A model generated the notes under the pieces. That model was not told the DNA's origin and did not search any database. It saw only the letters and a list, made by a program, of their open reading frames with translations. The position numbers were made by a program, and so were the translations under genes. A stretch of DNA of 9,372 bases from Bacillus_I endophytica_A. GTDB taxonomy: Bacteria; Bacillota; Bacilli; Bacillales; Bacillaceae_H. The DNA lies in NCBI RefSeq assembly GCF_026790145.1, contig NZ_JALAMS010000041.1, forward strand, positions 1-9,372, written 5' to 3'. Below, piece after piece: positions 5,469 to 9,372 of this stretch (the first letter of the stretch is position 1; each line of letters starts with the position of its first letter).

Positions 5469-6012
5469 GTTGGAATGTATGAGTCGGTCTCAATTGCAAT
5501 CCCTCTTTCAGTTGAAAAGTGTCCGCAATGCCAATCGTGTTCTCTACAATATGAGTCCTTTCTTAAACCACAAGCGTCTTCATGAAAACGTCTATTATTT
5601 GTCTAAGAAAGGTCGTCAACACATTGGATCGGAGAAGACCAAACCTCATTTAACACAGTTAGAACATAAAGTGAGACGGAATGATATTTACTTGTATTAT
5701 GGGTGTCCGAAGGATTGGAAAGTTGAACGCCCGAATGAATGGAGGATCCAGGGAGAAACCTATAAGCTCATTAGTGATGCTCGCTTTTCCCTTCACGGTG
5801 TCATTTGTTTTGTGGAAGTGGATCTCAAACAGAAGATGCTCGAAAATAAAAAGAAAATCAAATTGTATCATTCCCTTTTTCAAGCTTTAGGCCATCAACA
5901 AGCTTTACTCATCTTTTATACGACCACTCCAGTGAGAAAAGAAAGGATTCTAAGCTGGTGTCAGGAATATAAAGTAAATGCGGAAGTATTGATAAAAGAA
6001 GATATAGAATAG
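5452..6012 (+). CDS. Replic_Relax family protein (putative relaxase/mobilisation protein)
   Basis: A 186-aa protein. Residues 5-55 look like a winged helix: MSRSQLQSLF, a second helix with RNANRVLYNM, then the wing VYYLSKKGRQ. Residues 68-82 contain the family block LEHKVRRNDIYLYY. Residues 107-140 hold ISDARFSL and CFVEVDLKQK, followed by KKIKLYHSLF. D109, E122 and D124 plus nearby Lys resemble the acidic core of PD-(D/E)XK nuclease folds; this is my structural reading. The ATG at 5452 lies inside the end of the ATPase gene, with AGGAG 6 nt upstream. An in-frame start further up (5374) lies deep in that gene and was rejected. The family is named for plasmid replication and relaxation, and I recall a member reported to mobilise a B. 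thuringiensis plasmid. Pairing with an FtsK-like ATPase supports a transfer role. Confidence 0.78.
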   Translation: MYALDKLECMSRSQLQSLFQLKSVRNANRVLYNMSPFLNHKRLHENVYYLSKKGRQHIGSEKTKPHLTQLEHKVRRNDIYLYYGCPKDWKVERPNEWRIQGETYKLISDARFSLHGVICFVEVDLKQKMLENKKKIKLYHSLFQALGHQQALLIFYTTTPVRKERILSWCQEYKVNAEVLIKEDIE

Positions 6013-6014
6013 AA

Positions 6015-6043
6015 AAACCAGAGACTGAAAAAGTCTCTGGTTT
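6015..6043. terminator. Bidirectional terminator between the mobilisation cluster and the par-like gene
   Basis: A perfect 12-bp stem, AAACCAGAGACT (6015-6026) against AGTCTCTGGTTT (6032-6043), with a 5-nt loop. It lies between two convergent genes. On the minus strand it runs into five T, on the plus strand into TTTAATATT, so it probably serves both. Confidence 0.85.
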
Positions 6044-6066
6044 AATATTAAATAAATAGTATATTT

Positions 6067-6084
6067 TGTAGTCCACATGTAGTT
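6067..6084. repeat. Partition-type repeat, isolated copy downstream of the par-like gene
   Basis: TGTAGTCCACATGTAGTT matches the family of repeats found upstream of the par-like gene (consensus TGTAGTCYAYATGTR). It lies 21 nt beyond that gene's stop codon, so the gene is bracketed by sites on both sides. Confidence 0.65.
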
Positions 6085-6104
6085 AATAATATAAATTGAG
6101 CTCT

Positions 6105-6755
6105 TTATTTATTTGTATCTAAAGAATCTTTTAATCTAGATTCGAAATGTTCGTTTATATAATCTTTGATAAATTCTTCTCGCTTAAATATATCTTCCTC
6201 TTTTCGAAAGAAACCTACTCTTCTAAAACGTTCACTCTCTGGTTTTTGATTCCATTTGTCTTTAGCCTCTTGTATCAAAGCTCTTTCCACTTTCTTTTGA
6301 AGAAGTAATAACTCTATTCTTTCTTCCCTTTCCTCTTGTCTTGTTTTAGATTTAGGTAATTGACTAATTAGTTCTCTATAATAACTCTTAATTTCTTCAG
6401 TTTGTGTAACAGCAATTTGTTCTGCTGCAGTTAAAATCTCTTTTTTTATGGCTTCTACGTCAATAACATATGGAACACTTGTAGAGTTTGTTTCGTAATC
6501 TGAAGGCGCAGTTCGTAAATCAAAGTAGTTATGTAAATCGTCAAATATAGCATCTAGAGACCATTTATTGTCCCTTTTATCTTTAATATATAAGGCTATA
6601 TCCAAATCTGTTTGATCATAGACCTTTTCCCCATTATCTGTACGATTAATAAAATGAATTTTCTTGTCTTCAAGATTTTTAAACCAACCATCTACTGTAT
6701 TCGTATGTTTGTTAACTTGTTTAGCAAAATCGCTGATTCTCCAATAGTTATCCAT
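6105..6755 (-). CDS. MerR/RacA-like HTH plus coiled-coil protein, probable single-gene plasmid partition protein
   Basis: A 216-aa protein. Residues 3-70 form a MerR-like winged helix (YWRISDFAKQVNKHTNTVDGW, then a wing ending NGEKVYDQTDLDIALYIKD). Residues 95-170 are charged and helical with long Glu/Lys/Arg/Gln runs, a likely coiled coil (KTRQEEREERIELLLLQKK). The C-terminus is basic then acidic. This layout matches RacA and the one-gene partition proteins of staphylococcal plasmids (Par of pSK1 type), where the N-terminus binds a repeat array upstream of the gene and the coiled coil oligomerises. Here too the gene diverges from rep, and related repeats lie on both sides. No ATPase partner is present in the window. 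The start is fixed by AAAGGAGG 5 nt before the ATG. Its own promoter is probably covered by the repeats, so autoregulation is likely. A purely regulatory MerR-like protein is the alternative. Confidence 0.68.
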   Translation of the reverse strand: MDNYWRISDFAKQVNKHTNTVDGWFKNLEDKKIHFINRTDNGEKVYDQTDLDIALYIKDKRDNKWSLDAIFDDLHNYFDLRTAPSDYETNSTSVPYVIDVEAIKKEILTAAEQIAVTQTEEIKSYYRELISQLPKSKTRQEEREERIELLLLQKKVERALIQEAKDKWNQKPESERFRRVGFFRKEEDIFKREEFIKDYINEHFESRLKDSLDTNK

Positions 6756-6773
6756 GGTAACCTCCTTTTGAAA

Positions 6774-6813
6774 TGTAGTCCATATGTATTTAGTTGTCTA
6801 CATGTAGTCTATA
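6774..6813 (-). promoter_or_regulatory. Promoter/operator of the par-like gene with two partition-type repeats
   Basis: On the minus strand, TTGTAT (6816-6811) and TAAATA lie 18 nt apart, a moderate sigma-A promoter. The repeat with core palindrome CTACATGTAG (6798-6807) lies between them, and another copy, TGTAGTCCATATGTA (6774-6788), lies just downstream. A protein bound here would block the promoter. Confidence 0.5.
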
Positions 6814-6974
6814 CAAAAAGAAAAAAGTATTAATCACATTAAAAAACAAACGGATAAAGCTAATGTTTTGTGCTCTATAAGTGTTATATGCTGAACATGT
6901 GGAACACAAAAACTTCATAAACAACAAGGATATAGAATAAAGAAAATAGGGTTTGCTTAAAATACACCCTCAAT

Positions 6975-7094
6975 TGTAGTCTACTTGTGGAATATAGTCT
7001 ACATATGGTGACTAGATTATAACTATTACACATAATACATGTGTAATAGTAGACTTGTGTAGTCCATTTATAGACTACACACTACATGTGTGCC
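6975..7094. repeat. Cluster of partition-type repeats, candidate centromere or operator array
   Basis: Copies related to TGTAGTCYAYATGTR occur at 6975-6990 (TGTAGTCTACTTGTGG), 6994-7009 (ATAGTCTACATATGGT), 7047-7054 (part), 7057-7070 and, inverted, 7071-7080, then ACTACATGTGTG (7081-7092). Within the cluster are two dyads: TTACACAT/ATGTGTAA (7026-7046) and GTGTAGTC/GACTACAC (7057-7080). With the copies at 6067, 6774 and 6798 there are about nine sites around the par-like gene. Confidence 0.65.
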
Positions 7095-7318
7095 ACATCT
7101 ACAGAAAAAGAAACTATTAATACATCTTAAATTCTATAACCTAAACAAGGAAACCTTCGTTTATGCGTAAAAACATTTCAAACCTAATGCAAGTGAAGAA
7201 TAAATGTTCAATTAGAACATTGTTCTTAAAGAATAAAGTGAAAATAAATACCTGTATCCAAGAGAATCTAAATTCTTTTAGATGAAATTTATTATAGTCT
7301 ATTAAAATATCTAAAAAA

Positions 7319-7351
7319 TTGATTGTTTAAAATGGTAGAGTTTGCTATAAT
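7319..7351 (+). promoter_or_regulatory. Strong sigma-A promoter of the rep gene
   Basis: TTGTTT (7323-7328), a 17-nt spacer, and a perfect TATAAT (7346-7351) preceded by TGC, so it is also an extended -10. Transcription should start near 7358, leaving a leader of about 270 nt before the rep ATG. Confidence 0.8.
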
Positions 7352-7378
7352 AACACCAACTAAATAAGTTCGGAAAAT

Positions 7379-7475
7379 AAAAAAGGCTCAAGACAATCGT
7401 AGTGATGCGCCAACATCCTACGACGGTCCACCGTGATCACTCCACGGTAAACACCTGCCTTAAACCTCTTGTTAC
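7379..7475 (-). ncRNA. Possible antisense RNA to the rep leader
   Basis: The leader carries a stem-loop (7397-7423; CGTAG and GATG pair with CATC and CTACG, one bulged T, 6-nt loop) of the kind that serves as a contact loop for antisense control. On the minus strand this stem is followed by a T run at 7385-7379. A TATGAT box (7483-7478) could be the -10, but I found no good -35. The RNA is inferred mainly from the attenuator layout. Confidence 0.3.
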
Positions 7476-7605
7476 TTATCATAATTTTGTACCTGTATTG
7501 TACGATATATTTTATGATATTTCAAGGGTTTATTGCATAATTCTCTTTTTTTATGGGAGGTGTGTTTACCGTTTAATAATACGGTAAACACACCTTTTTC
7601 GTTTT
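7397..7605 (+). promoter_or_regulatory. Rep leader: antiterminator and attenuator terminator
   Basis: A perfect 15-bp hairpin, AGGTGTGTTTACCGT (7558-7572) against ACGGTAAACACACCT (7581-7595), is followed by TTTTTCGTTTT, 24 nt before the rep ATG. This is an intrinsic terminator inside the leader. Upstream, ACGGTAAACAC (7444-7454) repeats the 3' arm and can pair over 11 bp with the 5' arm, forming an antiterminator that leaves the terminator unformed. A second small stem, ACCGTG/CACGGT (7430-7448), can trap the antiterminator strand. Such a switch, thrown by an antisense RNA, controls rep in pIP501/pAMbeta1-type and pT181-type plasmids. Confidence 0.75.
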
Positions 7606-7628
7606 CCCATAATGAAAGGGAGAGAAAA

Positions 7629-8609
7629 ATGTTGATTCTAAATTCTGATTTTAATTATATGCAGCAATACGACTCTTGTATTAAATCTAAGCAACAGCAG
7701 AAACAAATGAAGTACAAATTATTAGAGGTTGTTGAAGCAGTTTATGGAGAAACCTTTAATCGACTAAAATCTGAAACGAGACATGCTATTGATACTTTAT
7801 GCTTTTTAGCAACAGATAAAGGATTTATCTATGCTAAGGACACATATTTTGCTCAATTACATAACCTCTCTACTCGCACTATTCGCCGTGTGATGAAAAC
7901 TTTACAAGAAGCAGGAAAAGTAGTTAAAAAGCATCGCTCTTCATCCAGACATAATGGTCGAGGAGCAGCTGTATATTTCTTTGTGGATCACCCTTACTTT
8001 TCTATTTGGGCCCAGTATTTTAACTTTGATGTCCAAACAGATGTCCAAGCTGAAAAAGCCGAAAAGCCTTGTGCAAGTAAGACTGAAGAAGCAAAAAAAG
8101 TTTCTACCTATTATTTACCTAAAAATAATATTAAAGATCATATTATGTATAAAACCATACCTTTTATAAAAGGTGTTCCTAAATTAGTTAATCAAACTTT
8201 TAAAGATATTTTTAAAGATTCATTAAGAGATTTATATTTACGAGTTAGAATGGCTTATCATAAAGTACTTAGAAATACTTCACATTCGCTTTCTATTAAG
8301 GAAATCCATATTGTAGCTTATGAATCTATACATACTCTTTTTACATACCTAAAAACGGGCTCTATGAACTTAGAAGAGCAATGTAAACTCGTATATCGTA
8401 TTGCATTTAATAAATTTAATACTTTATTAGAATGTAAAGAGAATTCTGGCGACCAAAATGTACCATATCAAATTGTACGAAAAGAAATGTTACCTGACTG
8501 GTTCAAAGAAACACAAGAAGTAGCAGAACAAGAAGTTTCTAAGATAGAAGATAAATCCGAAGAAGCTGAAATGGTTCAAATGAGAGCTATTTTAGCCCAT
8601 TACAAGTAG
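7629..8609 (+). CDS. Probable plasmid replication initiator (HTH protein)
   Basis: A 326-aa protein. Residues 48-120 form a winged helix: RHAIDTLCFLATDKGFIY, the HTH around DTYFAQLHNLSTRTIRRVMK (71-90), TLQEAGKVVKK, then a basic wing (RSSSRHNGRGAAVYFFV). Residues 135-165 are a charged linker. Residues 170-326 are a second, mostly helical region with conserved-looking aromatics, ending in an acidic stretch. The organisation fits HTH-type theta Rep proteins of Bacillus plasmids, but I cannot name the exact family. I chose the ATG at 7629, which follows AAAGGGAG; an in-frame TTG at 7533 lies upstream of the attenuator hairpin and would be translated through it. Support for Rep comes from context: a leader attenuator, a divergent par-like gene, and AT-rich DNA downstream. 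A plasmid transcription factor is the less likely alternative. Confidence 0.65.
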   Translation: MLILNSDFNYMQQYDSCIKSKQQQKQMKYKLLEVVEAVYGETFNRLKSETRHAIDTLCFLATDKGFIYAKDTYFAQLHNLSTRTIRRVMKTLQEAGKVVKKHRSSSRHNGRGAAVYFFVDHPYFSIWAQYFNFDVQTDVQAEKAEKPCASKTEEAKKVSTYYLPKNNIKDHIMYKTIPFIKGVPKLVNQTFKDIFKDSLRDLYLRVRMAYHKVLRNTSHSLSIKEIHIVAYESIHTLFTYLKTGSMNLEEQCKLVYRIAFNKFNTLLECKENSGDQNVPYQIVRKEMLPDWFKETQEVAEQEVSKIEDKSEEAEMVQMRAILAHYK

Positions 8610-9294
8610 AGTACATATTTTATTACTTTATCTAAATTATAATTCCTACTCTGTTTAAGAATATGAAAAAGAGAACTTTCAATATTCCTATAGAGCTAAC
8701 TCTCTATATAGTCTACAAGGTGAAGTTTGTACCTTATTGTCTATGGAGACGATAAATAATGAATTTTTTATATAATCATAGCTGTAAATTCTATTCTGTT
8801 TTGTAGAGAACATATGGTGTACAAGCTATATATGAGAATAGCAGATATATGTTTTGGAGTAGATTTTTATCTAAGTGCGTCAGTAATAGTAGAGAGGTAT
8901 GTAAATATAAGTAAGGGAGCAGTTATTTGTAAAAAATGCAGCTATTGTATAAATATAGGAAAATAGCTTCCTTTGGATTTCTTAGATCAGTATTAGATAT
9001 ATAGAAATCTTATTAAATATTATATTTGCATGTTCTACTATATTCATATTTAAACCAGTAATAGAGTTTAACGATCTAATAACATTTTCTATTTTAAGGG
9101 GTAATTTGTGCTCTATATAGAATTAGTGGAGCCCAAGTGGTCCCTAAGTAAATGAATTTTTATGTTTTTATTATTTAAAACATAATCAGTTAAATAAAAA
9201 TAATTCCTAATTTATATATTTTTTATATAATATAGATGTTTTTTTATTTTATTTTAAGGTATTTGATTATTTTTATCCTCTATTTATAAAATAA
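8610..9294. other. Very AT-rich gene-free tail, candidate origin or DNA-unwinding region
   Basis: No credible gene on either strand. The DNA becomes progressively AT-richer, with long A/T-only runs after about 9170. A dyad TATAGA/TCTATA (8689-8708) sits just after rep and overlaps TATAGTCTACAAGGTG (8707-8722), which resembles the partition repeats. CAGTAATAG occurs twice (near 8880 and 9055). The region could hold an unwinding element next to an origin, but I see no clear DnaA boxes or regular iterons. Confidence 0.4.
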
Positions 9295-9372
9295 AAACCT
9301 TATAAAATATGAAAACATATAATCAAGTATATTATATATCTTTTTTATATATTTTCATATTTTAAAAGGTTT
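9295..9372. repeat. Large near-perfect inverted repeat at the window end
   Basis: A 21-nt arm at 9295-9315 (starting AAACCTTATAAAAT, ending ATGAAAA) is the reverse complement of 9352-9372 with one mismatch. The 36-nt interval is pure AT-type sequence with further TATA symmetry. It could be a terminator, a cruciform next to an origin, or the start of something that continues beyond the window. Confidence 0.65.

Noticed and set aside
6975..7094. CRISPR array
   Set aside because: Repeats vary in spacing and orientation and have no uniform spacers; they fit protein-binding sites.
7402..7587. 61-aa open frame in the rep leader, considered as a leader peptide
   Set aside because: It starts at GTG without a ribosome site inside a stem-loop and runs through the attenuator; RNA structure explains the region better.
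7533..7628. Upstream TTG start that would lengthen Rep by 32 residues
   Set aside because: Translation would pass through the 15-bp terminator hairpin; the ATG at 7629 has a good ribosome site.
1..9372. The window as a closed circular plasmid
   Set aside because: Joining the right end to the left would put a stop codon in spoVAC after five codons, so the ends are not adjacent.

Overview
The window looks like part of a theta-type plasmid (or plasmid-derived island) from an endospore-forming, AT-rich Bacillaceae host. The Bacillus/Priestia group fits best, but the species cannot be fixed from the sequence. The reasons are strong AGGAGG-type ribosome binding sites, sporulation-only gene families (SpoVAC, YhcN/YlaJ lipoproteins, DUF1657), sigma-G-like promoters, and a plasmid-style backbone.

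Region 1 (1-3280) is sporulation cargo. On the minus strand lie a DUF1657 gene, a YhcN/YlaJ lipoprotein gene and the first 90 codons of spoVAC, which runs off the left edge. As I recall it, this is the opening gene order of the mobile spoVA operon (spoVA2mob), linked in Bacillus to very heat-resistant, slowly germinating spores. Diverging on the plus strand are a second YhcN/YlaJ lipoprotein and a small Gln-rich protein. Between the divergent units sits a 269-bp element with inverted-repeat ends and a 7-bp flanking duplication, apparently a MITE. A 63-bp module with a covarying dyad occurs upstream of both plus-strand genes. The region closes with a start-less gene remnant and a strong terminator.

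Region 2 (3290-3600) has no gene but is dense with short hairpins: a structured RNA, an oriT, or another DNA structural site.

Region 3 (3639-6045) is a mobilisation-like module. A small XRE repressor gene lies divergent from a tight cluster of a 58-aa membrane protein, an FtsK/TcpA-like ATPase and a Replic_Relax family protein. Tandem 16-bp direct repeats lie beside the repressor gene.

Region 4 (6060-8610) is the maintenance core. It has a MerR/RacA-like HTH plus coiled-coil protein that resembles single-gene partition proteins (pSK1 Par type), bracketed by a family of TGTAGTCYAYATG repeats. Diverging from it is the probable replication initiator gene, with a strong promoter, a roughly 270-nt leader, and a terminator/antiterminator pair typical of antisense-controlled attenuation of rep.

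Region 5 (8610-9372) is an extremely AT-rich tail without genes. It contains one more partition-type repeat and ends in a large near-perfect inverted repeat.

Together the genes describe a low-copy, partitioned and probably mobilisable plasmid that carries sporulation and germination genes.
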